Of a stretch of DNA of 64,000 nucleotides, positions 8,029 through 17,130 are shown piece by piece; the stretch's first letter is position 1; each line of letters starts with the position of its first letter. The position numbers and the translations under genes are program-made. Source of the stretch: Spirosoma oryzae (GTDB lineage: Bacteria; Bacteroidota; Bacteroidia; Cytophagales; Spirosomataceae). The stretch covers positions 328,926-392,925 of the forward strand of contig NZ_PVTE01000002.1 of the NCBI RefSeq assembly GCF_003002825.1. The letters run 5' to 3'. The notes under the pieces are model-generated. The model searched no databases, had not been told where the DNA came from, and saw nothing but the letters and a program-made list of their open reading frames with translations.

Positions 8029-11000
8029 ATGAGACGCGTTTTATACCTGCTGCTTTGTCTGTGGTATCCCCTGTTCAGTATGGGACAGGCGGTCCGTATT
8101 TCCGACAAGCCCGATCAGTTTATGACCGACGTACAGAAACTGATGGCCACGGGTGGTCCGGCGGCTGTTCGGGCGGGTACGGATTTGCAATCACTGTTTT
8201 TGGAAAATCGACTGTCGGCCCAGCAGCAGGAGCGCGTCATGGTCCTGAGCCGGAAAATGAACCAGAAGCGACTACCGGCAGCAACGCATTTCGCGCCGTT
8301 CTACGAAGCGCTGTATCACGCGATCGCGACGCAGTCGGCGGGTACAACCGGGGTAGATGGGTTGCTGACGGTGGCCGAGAAACTGTTTGAAACGACGGAC
8401 ACAAAAACCTTCGGGCAGAGTCTGCAAACGGCGCGTCAGTTTCTGGAACGGCGGGAGCTGTATACCGGTCGGTACAACAAGCTGTACGCGCAGGGTGGCT
8501 CGTTTCAGTTCCGCTTTGTCGACGCAGTACCCACCTCACCAGCCTCAATGACGGGCACCATTACCCCCGCCGATTCAGCGGCCATTGCTAAAGCCGCAGC
8601 CGAACGTTCGCGCTTCGACGGCTGGGACACCCCGGCTGCCGGTGACTCGACGATGCCTAAACAACTCGGCATTCAATACACACCACAACGCCGACCCATC
8701 CCCACCGTGTCGGGGGCGGTGCTGACGCTAACGGGCGTGACGCTGGCCATCGTGGCCAACGGTGATTCGGCACTGGTCAGCAACACATCGGGCGATCTGA
8801 TGCTGACCAACGGCCAACTGGTGGGCAAAGGCGGAACCGTCAGCTGGGCCACCGCTGACCGGCCTGACATCTCGGTGACACTGACGGAGTACGCCATGAA
8901 CGTAGCCAATCCGCGCCTGCAAGCCGACGACGTGACGCTGACTTACGAAGGGTCGAAGCCGGTGAAGGGTGTATTCGAATACGTTAGCCGGAAGAAGAGT
9001 GGACCGGCCCAGTACCCGCGTTTCATGTCGTGGCAAAGCGATGCCCGCATTCCCAACCTCGGCACCGACGTCGACTACCGGGGTGGGCTGGCCCTGGCCG
9101 GTGCGCAGTTGGTCGGCTCGTCGGCGAGTGGACAGCCCGCCTTGTTGATTATCAAATCGGGGGGCAAGCCACTGATGAAAGTTAGCAGCCGCCGGTTCGA
9201 CTTCCGCGACTCGACCATCTCCGCGCAGTCAGCGGCTTTTGTCGGCTACGTCGACACCGATTCGATCACGCACCCCGCTACCCAGTTCAAGTTCGACAAG
9301 GCGCAACGGGTAGCCTGGTTCAACCGCGAAGACCGTACGGGTAACGGCCGGATTCCGTTCGCTGATTCGTACCACAAATTTTACATTCAGCCCGAAGTAA
9401 TGCGCTGGGACATTCCGCGCAAAAAAATCGACTTCTACCAGGTCGGGGCCAAGCAGGAAGTACCGGTTTATCTCGAATCATTCGATTACTTTCTACCCCA
9501 GCGGTACGCCGACCTGACCGTTGACTACGGCTTTCACCCGCTGCAAATTGCCGCGAACTATGTTGCCACCAAGAAAACGCAACAGTTCACGCCCGAAGAC
9601 CTGATCGCGTCGGTGAAGGTGAATCCGACAGCCTTACGCGGCTCGCTGAACCGCATGGTACAGGAAGGCTACCTCGACCGCGACGCCAATACGGGTATGC
9701 TGCGGCTCAGCCGGAAGGGCGTGCTGTATGTGCTGGCCTACGCACACAAGAAAGATTACGACAACTTCCAGGTCCGCTCCTATTTCCCATCGAACGACAG
9801 CCTGAAAAACGCGACGATCAACCTCGACGACAAGATCCTGACTGTACGGGGCGTCACCCGATTTACCCTGTCCGACTCGCTGAAAGTCTTCGGCACCCCA
9901 TCGGACAAAACGTTGCGCATCGGTAAAAACCGAGCATTCACGCTGAATGGGCAGATCAAAGCGGGAACGCTCCGCTACGCCGGGCGCGACATCAGGTTCG
10001 ACTACGACAAGTTTTCGATGAATCTGAATAAAGTCGACTCGATCACTTTTTCGTCGCAGAAGCTGGCAGCGCAGGGCAAGACGGGCGAAGTCGGGGGCGA
10101 TATCAAATACGAGAACGCGGGTACGGTTTATCTGGCGGCCGCCGATAACAAATCGGGGCAAATCAAGGGTAAAAAAACGTCGCAGCGGCTGGTTATGCCG
10201 GAGGGGATGACCGTGTATTTCAATCAGCCGGTACGGGGTAATCTGACCTACAACCAGAAGGTGTATTTCAAGGTACCACCAATCGATAAGGACAGCATGG
10301 GTAGCGACGATATCTCGTTTATGGGTACGTTCTACTCCGACGGTATTTTCCCGCCGTTCAAAGCCGAGTTGAAGACCATGCCCGACAATACGCTGGGGTT
10401 CGTGCACAAGGCCCCCGCCACCGGCTACCCGATCTACGGCAGCAAAACAGCGAACGTGAAGTTTACTAGCGAGATCACTATGGATAAAAACGGGCTGCGG
10501 GCAGAAGGCGTCCTGAATCACCTGACCGCCAGCCTGAACACGCAGGGTATACTGTTCGCAACCGACTCGCTGGTTACGTCGGGCGAAAAAGGAACGGTTA
10601 AAGAAGGGCTGATCGGACAGACGTACTTCCCGCAGGTACAGCTCAACGACTACTCGATGAAGTGGTGGCCCAAAGCCGACAGCATGGTAATTACCACCCG
10701 GAAAAACAACTTCGTGCTGTACAACGCCACAACCAATCTGGAAGGCGGACTGGTCTTGCGGTCGAAAGGCTTATTTGGGCAGGGCACCCTCCGCCGGAAG
10801 GATTCGGAAGCCACCTCGAAAAGCATCAAATTCAACAAAGATGGCTTCCTGGCCGATAACGCCCAGTTCAAAGTTCTGTCGGATAAGGAAGGCAGCAAAC
10901 CTATCCTGCTGGGCAGCGATGTCGATGTTGATTTCAATCAGGTAAAGGGCGTCGTTGGACTAGCTATCAATAACCGGCAGACTATAACCGACACGCTGAG

Positions 11001-12864
11001 CTCAAGCCTGGACTTTCCCTTCGCGGCTTACAAGACGAACATCAATAAGGCTCAGTGGAATATCAATGCCAAGACGATCGCCATGAAGGGCGACGTAAAA
11101 ACGTCGACGTTTACGGCCACGGCGGAGGAGCAGGAAAGTCTGACGTTCAACGGCTCAGCTGCCCTATACGACGTTGATAAGATGATGCTGAACATCAGTG
11201 GCGTTCCGTATGTCACGTCGGCCGATGCGCGCATCCAACCCGACAAGGGTCTGGTGACGATCAAACGGAACGGCGAAATGACACCCTTCAAAAACGCCCG
11301 GCTCGAACTCGACACAACGAGCCGGTTTCACCACCTGAAAAACGGCAATATTCAGGTCCTGTCGCGGACCCGTTTCTCCGGCGATGCCACGTATCTGTAC
11401 CCACTGGCCAAGGGTGATACGGCGAGTGTGAAGATGGGTAATTTCGACTTGCAGGAAACCGCAGCCCCCACCCTGACCGCCGATGCGCGCAAAGGTAGCC
11501 GGAGTAGCCGCCGGTCGGGAGCAGGGGCAGCCGTGAAAACGTACACCACTGTGGCCAAAGCCGAAGTCGACGAAGACGATAACCTACAGCTAGCGCCACA
11601 GATGCTCTACAAAGGTGCCATCCTGATGCAGGCGTCGGCTCCCGACCTCGCCCTGGACGGGTTTATCAAACCGGCGCTGAAAAAACGGGCGGATCTGATC
11701 AGCGGCTGGATTCCGTTCAAGGAAAAAGTAGCCGAACGACTGGAGATCAAGGTCGACAAGAATCTGAAGAACGAAGGCGGTCAGGAACTGGTAGCCGGTT
11801 TCCATTTCCGGGGCGGTGGTGCCGGTCTGTACCCGACGTTCCTGTCGCCAAAGGAGGACGGCCGCGATGAAGACCTGTTTACGGCAACCGGCATCATGCG
11901 GTACGACGAAAAGGACAAGCTCTACCGCATCACGTCGGGGGCTGCGGCTACCGAAGCCGTTGCCGCCGATAGCGCATCAGACGATGTCGAAAACGCGTTT
12001 ACCTTCAACGATAAGCGCGGTCTGATCACGTTCAAGGGTGCCATGAATCTGCTCAACTCGACTCCGACAAAGTACCTGCTCGCATCCGGGTCAGCCCGCA
12101 TCAACATCGACAGTAGTCAGTATCGGTTCAATACGTTACTGGCCTTTACCTTCCCCGTGCCGGAGGGTATCAGCACGGCGATTGCAACAAAGCTGGTCAG
12201 CACGAATCAGGAGGAGCAAAATACAGAAGCCGCCGACGATGACCTGAACCGGCTGTCGGACAAGCTATTGCCGCTGATTGGTGCTAAAGAGGTCGAAGCC
12301 TACCGAACCAAGGCGCAGAATCAGCACGTACCGCTCAATCAGGCATCGCCCAAACTAGTAGCCGCCCTGGTACTGGCGAACGCTAACCTACGCTGGAACG
12401 ACAAATTCAATGCGTTTTACAGCACGGGACAGCTCGGCGTATCGAACATGCTGGCGACGGACATTAACGCGCAGATGGACGGTTTTGTCGAAATCCGCAA
12501 GTCGGCCAATGGTGATGAAGCAAGTATCTATCTGGAAGCGTCGCCGGACGTGTGGGTGTTCTACGATTTCAAACCCGGCAATGGTCCCGGTTCGATGAGT
12601 CAGCTGGCCATTATTTCGTCGGATCAGGAAATCAACGACAAACTATTGGCCGGTTCGAAAAATAGCGCCAAAGCGGCTATCGAAGTCGTTCCGGCTACGG
12701 TTGATGAGAAAACGCTCTTCGTTGACCGGTATCTCGATCAGTACAAGACGAAGGCTAAACCCGCCCCAAAGCCGAAAGCCAAGCCGGGCGAGAAGGTGAC
12801 GAAAGAGATCGCCAAGGAAAAAGAAAAGAAGAAAGACAAAGAAGCCGAAAAGGAAGGCTTCTAG
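8029..12864 (+). CDS. very large exported protein of unknown function (1611 aa)
   Basis: I cannot assign a function. The ATG at 8029 begins a good signal peptide (MRRVLYLLLCLWYPLFSMGQ); an upstream TTG at 8011 is less likely. The mature part is rich in beta-strand patterns: short alternating segments with many Gly, Asp and Thr, such as VTLTYEG, LTVRGVTRFTL and GGLVLRSKGLFGQGTLRRKD. This recalls long beta-solenoid or OstA/LptD-like periplasmic proteins, but no diagnostic motif was found. Near residue 520 is a segment like a winged helix (FTPEDLIASVKVNPTALRGS onward). The last 40 residues, from about 1574, are almost pure Lys/Pro/Glu, suggesting a charged tail. No LPS-transport genes lie nearby. 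Signal peptide certain, role unknown. Confidence 0.85.
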   Translation: MRRVLYLLLCLWYPLFSMGQAVRISDKPDQFMTDVQKLMATGGPAAVRAGTDLQSLFLENRLSAQQQERVMVLSRKMNQKRLPAATHFAPFYEALYHAIATQSAGTTGVDGLLTVAEKLFETTDTKTFGQSLQTARQFLERRELYTGRYNKLYAQGGSFQFRFVDAVPTSPASMTGTITPADSAAIAKAAAERSRFDGWDTPAAGDSTMPKQLGIQYTPQRRPIPTVSGAVLTLTGVTLAIVANGDSALVSNTSGDLMLTNGQLVGKGGTVSWATADRPDISVTLTEYAMNVANPRLQADDVTLTYEGSKPVKGVFEYVSRKKSGPAQYPRFMSWQSDARIPNLGTDVDYRGGLALAGAQLVGSSASGQPALLIIKSGGKPLMKVSSRRFDFRDSTISAQSAAFVGYVDTDSITHPATQFKFDKAQRVAWFNREDRTGNGRIPFADSYHKFYIQPEVMRWDIPRKKIDFYQVGAKQEVPVYLESFDYFLPQRYADLTVDYGFHPLQIAANYVATKKTQQFTPEDLIASVKVNPTALRGSLNRMVQEGYLDRDANTGMLRLSRKGVLYVLAYAHKKDYDNFQVRSYFPSNDSLKNATINLDDKILTVRGVTRFTLSDSLKVFGTPSDKTLRIGKNRAFTLNGQIKAGTLRYAGRDIRFDYDKFSMNLNKVDSITFSSQKLAAQGKTGEVGGDIKYENAGTVYLAAADNKSGQIKGKKTSQRLVMPEGMTVYFNQPVRGNLTYNQKVYFKVPPIDKDSMGSDDISFMGTFYSDGIFPPFKAELKTMPDNTLGFVHKAPATGYPIYGSKTANVKFTSEITMDKNGLRAEGVLNHLTASLNTQGILFATDSLVTSGEKGTVKEGLIGQTYFPQVQLNDYSMKWWPKADSMVITTRKNNFVLYNATTNLEGGLVLRSKGLFGQGTLRRKDSEATSKSIKFNKDGFLADNAQFKVLSDKEGSKPILLGSDVDVDFNQVKGVVGLAINNRQTITDTLSSSLDFPFAAYKTNINKAQWNINAKTIAMKGDVKTSTFTATAEEQESLTFNGSAALYDVDKMMLNISGVPYVTSADARIQPDKGLVTIKRNGEMTPFKNARLELDTTSRFHHLKNGNIQVLSRTRFSGDATYLYPLAKGDTASVKMGNFDLQETAAPTLTADARKGSRSSRRSGAGAAVKTYTTVAKAEVDEDDNLQLAPQMLYKGAILMQASAPDLALDGFIKPALKKRADLISGWIPFKEKVAERLEIKVDKNLKNEGGQELVAGFHFRGGGAGLYPTFLSPKEDGRDEDLFTATGIMRYDEKDKLYRITSGAAATEAVAADSASDDVENAFTFNDKRGLITFKGAMNLLNSTPTKYLLASGSARINIDSSQYRFNTLLAFTFPVPEGISTAIATKLVSTNQEEQNTEAADDDLNRLSDKLLPLIGAKEVEAYRTKAQNQHVPLNQASPKLVAALVLANANLRWNDKFNAFYSTGQLGVSNMLATDINAQMDGFVEIRKSANGDEASIYLEASPDVWVFYDFKPGNGPGSMSQLAIISSDQEINDKLLAGSKNSAKAAIEVVPATVDEKTLFVDRYLDQYKTKAKPAPKPKAKPGEKVTKEIAKEKEKKKDKEAEKEGF

Positions 12865-12883
12865 TCTTGAACTGTGATTGTCT

Positions 12884-13078
12884 TGAACTGTGATTTATTT
12901 GATTACGCTGATGGGCTATGATTCTTGATGAATCAGCAAAATCCTGTCAATCAAACGAATCACACGGGGCCGTCCGGCGGTTCAAGTTTGTCTGAACTGT
13001 GATTCGTTTGATTACGCTGATGGGCTACGATTCTTGATGAATCAGCGAAATCCTGTCAATCAGACGAATCACAGTTCA
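12884..13078. repeat. two copies of an 80-bp palindromic repeat
   Basis: Copy 1 (about 12884-12964) and copy 2 (12993-13078) are nearly identical. Copy 2 has 21-bp outer arms (12993-13013 with 13058-13078, one mismatch) and inner arms CGCTGAT/ATCAGCG. A third fragment of the arm precedes copy 1 at 12875-12889. The 28-bp spacer contains CCGTCCGGCGG (12970-12980), the same 11-mer as the inner arm of the element at 6986-7097. It fills the gap between the 1611-residue gene and the convergent kinase gene. Confidence 0.9.
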
Positions 13079-13081
13079 CGA

Positions 13082-13996
13082 CTACAGCCCGAACGCCGAT
13101 AGCTTTACAAACTCATCGACGCGGGTTTTGATCTCCTCGTCGGTCAGGTTCAGAATGCGCTCGGCACCAAACTTCTCGACGCAGAAAGACGCCATTGCCG
13201 ATCCGTAGATGATGGCCCGCTTCATATTGTCGAACGAGATGTCGTCGGTTTTGGCGAGGTGTCCGATGAAGCCACCGGCGAAAGTGTCACCAGCACCCGT
13301 AGGGTCGAATACTTCGGCCAGGGGAAGTGCCGGAGCGAAGAAGATCTGATCGTTCTGGAACAGCAGCGCGCCGTGCTCACCTTTCTTGATAATGACCGTC
13401 TGCGGACCCATCTCCTTGATCTTGGCAGCGGCTTTTACCAGCGATGGCTGACGAGTCAGCTGACGGGCTTCTTCATCGTTCACAACCAGCACGTCGACCA
13501 GTTTGAGCAGATTCATCAGATCGTCGTTGGCGATGTCGATCCACAGGTTCATCGTATCCAGCACGATAAGCTTGGGGCGGTTGTTGAGCCGCTCAATGAC
13601 TTTCTGCTGAATGGCCGGTGCCGTATTGCCGAGCATCAGGTACTGACAATCCTGGTAAGCATCGGGAATGATCGGATCGAAGTGCTCCATCACGTTGAGC
13701 TGTACCTCGACCGTATCGCGGGTGTTCATATCGTCATGATACTTCCCCGACCAGAAGAAGGTCTTTTCGCCCTGCCGAATTTCCAGCCCTTCCGTATTGA
13801 TACCGTGTTGATTCAGGTCATCGATCATGCTCTGCGGAAAATCGTCACCCACGACGGCCACCAGATTGTTGTCCTTCGTGAAGTACGAAGCCGACAAGGT
13901 GATGTAGGTAGCGGCTCCGCCGATGATTTTATCGGTTTTGCCGAATGGTGTTTCCAGTGCGTCGAATGCAACCGACCCAACAGTAAGTAGACTCAT
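13082..13996 (-). CDS. PfkB family carbohydrate/nucleoside kinase
   Basis: A 304-residue ribokinase-fold kinase that should phosphorylate a sugar or nucleoside with ATP. The glycine pair of the substrate site appears in IIGGAATYI near the N-terminus. The C-terminal signature DPTGAGDTFAGGFIG holds the catalytic aspartate and anion hole. The central VVNDEEARQLT matches the family's N-x-x-E region. Relatives in Bacteroidota are often labelled adenosine or sugar kinases, and I cannot pick the substrate from sequence. It is a single gene flanked on both sides by intergenic palindromes. Confidence 0.92.
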   Translation of the reverse strand: MSLLTVGSVAFDALETPFGKTDKIIGGAATYITLSASYFTKDNNLVAVVGDDFPQSMIDDLNQHGINTEGLEIRQGEKTFFWSGKYHDDMNTRDTVEVQLNVMEHFDPIIPDAYQDCQYLMLGNTAPAIQQKVIERLNNRPKLIVLDTMNLWIDIANDDLMNLLKLVDVLVVNDEEARQLTRQPSLVKAAAKIKEMGPQTVIIKKGEHGALLFQNDQIFFAPALPLAEVFDPTGAGDTFAGGFIGHLAKTDDISFDNMKRAIIYGSAMASFCVEKFGAERILNLTDEEIKTRVDEFVKLSAFGL

Positions 13997-14000
13997 AATT

Positions 14001-14084
14001 GGTTTACAGTTTTTGGTTTACAGTTTTCAGTGACTGAGTATGCAGGTACTTAACCGGCGCACGGATTACCGAAACCTGTAAACC
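14001..14084. repeat. short palindromic intergenic repeat
   Basis: GGTTTACAGTTTT occurs twice in tandem (14001-14027), and its complement CTGTAAACC returns at 14076-14084, followed by a doubled CCGTATA. The structure is a weak hairpin of about 9 bp with a long loop, between the PfkB and acetyltransferase-like genes. Confidence 0.6.
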
Positions 14085-14100
14085 GTATACCGTATACCGA

Positions 14101-15300
14101 TCACTGTTTTTTTCGCCCGATTACGGGACAGCGTTTGAATGGTTTGGTTCGATCGAACAGATACCGGTACGTAACGTGGGTTTTGACGATTGTTGACCCC
14201 AGCTGACTGACGAAGCGTACCATGATCGGGTTGAAATCGCCCACCCAGTTCATCTCCAGCTCCGTGTATTGAAAATTCGGATTATGATCGGCTTCGTGCG
14301 GCATCCGCAGCGCAATGGCGGCTTCCAAGCCTTTTCCCTGGTGCGCCGGCGCTACGCCGAACACGACGCCAAATGCCTTACGGTTTGTCTTACGGATGGT
14401 ATGCCATAGGAATTTCAGCTTACCGATCAGGTCGAGTTTGCCGTTGACGTGCTTGAAAATCTGATTCAGTTCAGGCAGACAGACGAAAAAAGCGACTGGC
14501 TCTCCCTGGTAATACGCGAAGTAGATAATCTTCTCATCGATAACCGGTTTCAGCTTCTGCATCAGCAACTGCGCCTGCTCGGCGGTCATCTCATGTACGC
14601 CCGCGTGTGCCCCCCAGGCAGCGTTGTAGATGTGCCGGAACTGCTCGGCAGCGGCTGGTAAATCCCGCTTATCGAGCGTGCGAAAATCGTAATCAGGATT
14701 ATCGTAGATGCGTTTGGCCCGGTCTTTCACCGCCTGCGACATTTCTGTCAGCCGCGCCCAGGTTGTCGGGATACCGAAGGTAAACTGCTTGAAGTAGTCC
14801 TGAAAGCCGTAGTTTTCGAAAAACGAGATGTAATACGGCTTGGTGTAGGGCATGCAATAGTTGGGTTCGCGCTCGAAGCCATCGACCAGCAAACCCCACC
14901 ACCGGTCACGATCGCCGAAGTTGATCGGTCCGTCCATGGCCTCCATGCCCTTCGTCTGCAACCACGCTTTGGCGGCATCGAATAAGGTAAAGGCGGCTTT
15001 CTCGTCGGCAACGCATTCGAAAAACCCGACGCCCCCCGTCGGCTGATCGTTGTCCAGATTGGCGATGTCGTAATCGACGAAAGCCGCGATCCGACCAATG
15101 GTATCACCTTTATCGCTCAGGAGCAGATAGCGAATGCAGTCGCCGTGGTCGAATCGCTTGTTTCGGCTGGGGTCGAACACCTCTTCGACATCGGTATCGA
15201 GGGGGCGAATCCAGCAGGCGTCGGCGCGGTAAAGCCGAACAGGGAACTGGATAAATTCGTTCTGATACCGGGCATTGGTGCCCACCTCAACAACCTGCAT
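14101..15300 (-). CDS. GNAT-like acyltransferase family protein
   Basis: A 399-residue cytoplasmic protein with features of the GNAT/FemAB-like superfamily. The middle holds MEAMDGPINFGDRDRWWGLL, typical of a conserved family usually annotated only as hypothetical or N-acetyltransferase. The C-terminal half contains FGVVFGVAPAHQGKGLEAAI, which fits the acyl-CoA binding loop (Q/R-x-x-G-x-G/A). The substrate is unknown. The ATG at 15300 is used; a TTG at 15333 would add eleven residues. It is divergent from cysS, with about 255 bp between them. Confidence 0.75.
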   Translation of the reverse strand: MQVVEVGTNARYQNEFIQFPVRLYRADACWIRPLDTDVEEVFDPSRNKRFDHGDCIRYLLLSDKGDTIGRIAAFVDYDIANLDNDQPTGGVGFFECVADEKAAFTLFDAAKAWLQTKGMEAMDGPINFGDRDRWWGLLVDGFEREPNYCMPYTKPYYISFFENYGFQDYFKQFTFGIPTTWARLTEMSQAVKDRAKRIYDNPDYDFRTLDKRDLPAAAEQFRHIYNAAWGAHAGVHEMTAEQAQLLMQKLKPVIDEKIIYFAYYQGEPVAFFVCLPELNQIFKHVNGKLDLIGKLKFLWHTIRKTNRKAFGVVFGVAPAHQGKGLEAAIALRMPHEADHNPNFQYTELEMNWVGDFNPIMVRFVSQLGSTIVKTHVTYRYLFDRTKPFKRCPVIGRKKQ

Positions 15301-15463
15301 AACGGACTGCCCAGCGGGCTCTTCTAAAAACAAAACGCGAATATAGCCAAAACCACCGGGTAGGCTGACCTGCCTGCCGTTTTCCAGCCGACAATGCGTA
15401 GTTTTGCTACGTTTCGCCAGTCAAAAATTGGCTGAAAATCAGTTTTGACTGAGCCACGAATAT

Positions 15464-15525
15464 CCCCAACCCCCTGAATGGGGCTCATACAACGAGCAGG
15501 AAAAGTCTCCTTCAGGAGGTTGGGG
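15464..15525. repeat. CCCCAACCCCCTGAA-type inverted repeat
   Basis: Fifteen-bp arms (15464-15478 and 15511-15525, one mismatch) flank a 32-nt centre. This G/C-rich arm is of a type seen between genes in many Bacteroidota genomes. Its right arm ends with TTGGGG, which overlaps the likely -33 position of the cysS promoter. Confidence 0.75.
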
Positions 15526-15551
15526 GTCTGACCGTCAGTTTTTTAGTTTTG
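15520..15551 (+). promoter_or_regulatory. cysS promoter (TTG / TAGTTTTG)
   Basis: TAGTTTTGC at 15544-15552 is a perfect match to the Bacteroidota -7 box. A TTG at 15520-15522 lies 21 bases upstream, at the -33 position. The box ends only four bases before the cysS ATG, so transcription probably starts at or within a base or two of the start codon. Confidence 0.65.
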
Positions 15552-15555
15552 CCGT

Positions 15556-17058
15556 ATGACCGAACCAGCCGCGCAACCGCTTCACTTATACAACACGCTT
15601 TCCCGCCGGAAAGAACGCTTTGAACCGATTAACGCCCCCTACGTGGGCATGTACGTCTGCGGACCAACGGTATACAACTACGTACACCTCGGTAACGTCC
15701 GCACGTTTCTGACCTTCGACACGCTCTTCCGTTACCTGACTTTTATCGGATACAAAGTGCGCTATGTCCGCAACCTGACCGACGTGGGTCACCTGGTTGG
15801 CGACGGCGATGAGGGCGAAGACAAGATCGGGCGGATGGCCAAGCTTGAGAAAGTGGAGCCGATGGAAATCGTGCAGCGATTTACCAACGATTTCCACACG
15901 GTCACGGCGCAGTTCAACATGCGACCGCCTAGTATCGAACCTACCGCGACGGGCCACATGCTGGAGCAGATCGAAGCCGTCCAGGAACTGCTCGCTAAAG
16001 GACTGGCCTACGAATCGAACGGGTCGGTCTACTTCGATATCGACGAATACAACAAACGCGGGGGCGAGTACGGTAAACTGTCGGGTCGGATTCTGGACGA
16101 CTTGCTCAACGAAACCCGCGCCCTCGACGGGCAGTCGGAGAAACGCAGTCCACTTGATTTTGCCGTCTGGAAACGGGCCGCACCCGAACACATCATGCGC
16201 TGGAATTCGCCCTGGGGTGAAGGTTTTCCCGGCTGGCACCTCGAATGCTCCTGCATGAGCACAAAGTACCTCGGTAAGCAGTTCGATATTCACGGGGGCG
16301 GCATGGACCTGAAGTTCCCGCACCACGAATGCGAAATCGCGCAGGACCGGGGCCTTAACGACCGTGAGCCGGTTCGCTATTGGATGCATTCGAACATGCT
16401 GACGGTCAACGGTCAGAAAATGTCGAAGTCGCTGGGCAACTCGTTTCTGCCTGCCGAGTTGTTTGCCGGTAGTCACGCGTTGCTCGATCAGCCGTACAGT
16501 CCGATGACGGTCCGGTTCTTCATGCTACAGTCGCACTACCGCAGTACACTCGACTTCTCGAACGATGCGTTGAAAGCCGCGCAGAAAGGCTACCGCCGAC
16601 TCGCCAACGGACTACGCATCGCCAAACTGCTGACGTATCAGGCCGACGACAGCGTGACTCCCGATCTGGCGAAACAGGAAGACATTCAGAAAGCGGTCAA
16701 GCAATTCTACGACGCGCTCAACGACGATCTGAACACGGCCGTTGGCATTGCGCAGCTGTTTACCCTGCTCAAGTACATCAACATGCTGTACATGGGTCAG
16801 CTACAGGTAGCAACGCTGGGTGAGGAAACGTTTACCCTGCTGCGCGACTCTTACCTGTCGTTCATTCACGACGTACTGGGGCTGTATGAAGAGACAACCA
16901 CCAACCAACCGGTGCTGAACGGCCTGCTGACACTGTACAAGGAATACAAAGAGCAGAAGCAATACGACAAGGTCGATCAGATCCGTTCGTACTTCAAAGC
17001 GCAGGGTCTGGCCATCAAAGACATGAAGCATCAGATCGACTGGGCGTACGAAGAATAA
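15556..17058 (+). CDS. cysS: cysteine--tRNA ligase
   Basis: Class I aminoacyl-tRNA synthetase that charges tRNA-Cys. The 500-residue product has the zinc/ATP site [16 protein letters not shown] near residues 32-47 (HIGH-like HLGN), the zinc-site residues in HLECSC and FPHHECE, and KMSKS at residues 288-292. The C-terminal helical anticodon-binding region is present. Length is normal. It begins almost directly at a predicted promoter. A short tandem repeat (two 16-mers containing CATCGAACTGTCGAC, about 17070-17100) separates it from the next gene. Confidence 0.97.
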   Translation: MTEPAAQPLHLYNTLSRRKERFEPINAPYVGMYVCGPTVYNYVHLGNVRTFLTFDTLFRYLTFIGYKVRYVRNLTDVGHLVGDGDEGEDKIGRMAKLEKVEPMEIVQRFTNDFHTVTAQFNMRPPSIEPTATGHMLEQIEAVQELLAKGLAYESNGSVYFDIDEYNKRGGEYGKLSGRILDDLLNETRALDGQSEKRSPLDFAVWKRAAPEHIMRWNSPWGEGFPGWHLECSCMSTKYLGKQFDIHGGGMDLKFPHHECEIAQDRGLNDREPVRYWMHSNMLTVNGQKMSKSLGNSFLPAELFAGSHALLDQPYSPMTVRFFMLQSHYRSTLDFSNDALKAAQKGYRRLANGLRIAKLLTYQADDSVTPDLAKQEDIQKAVKQFYDALNDDLNTAVGIAQLFTLLKYINMLYMGQLQVATLGEETFTLLRDSYLSFIHDVLGLYEETTTNQPVLNGLLTLYKEYKEQKQYDKVDQIRSYFKAQGLAIKDMKHQIDWAYEE

Positions 17059-17130
17059 ACGCAGACCCATCGAACTGTCGACGCATCGAACTGTCGACCT
17101 ATACCTACACGAATTCTCGAACTTAGTATC

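Noticed and set aside
9634..10521. 295-residue antisense frame inside the 1611-residue gene
   Set aside because: It lies fully opposite a clearly coding region and has no start context or motifs of its own.
12884..13078. CRISPR array
   Set aside because: Only two copies, each itself palindromic and about 80 bp; no spacer series and no cas gene.
15334..15555. T-box riboswitch upstream of cysS
   Set aside because: No T-box sequence or specifier structure was seen, and the likely promoter leaves almost no leader.
15586..16476. 296-residue antisense frame within cysS
   Set aside because: Shadow frame; cysS motifs are intact throughout.
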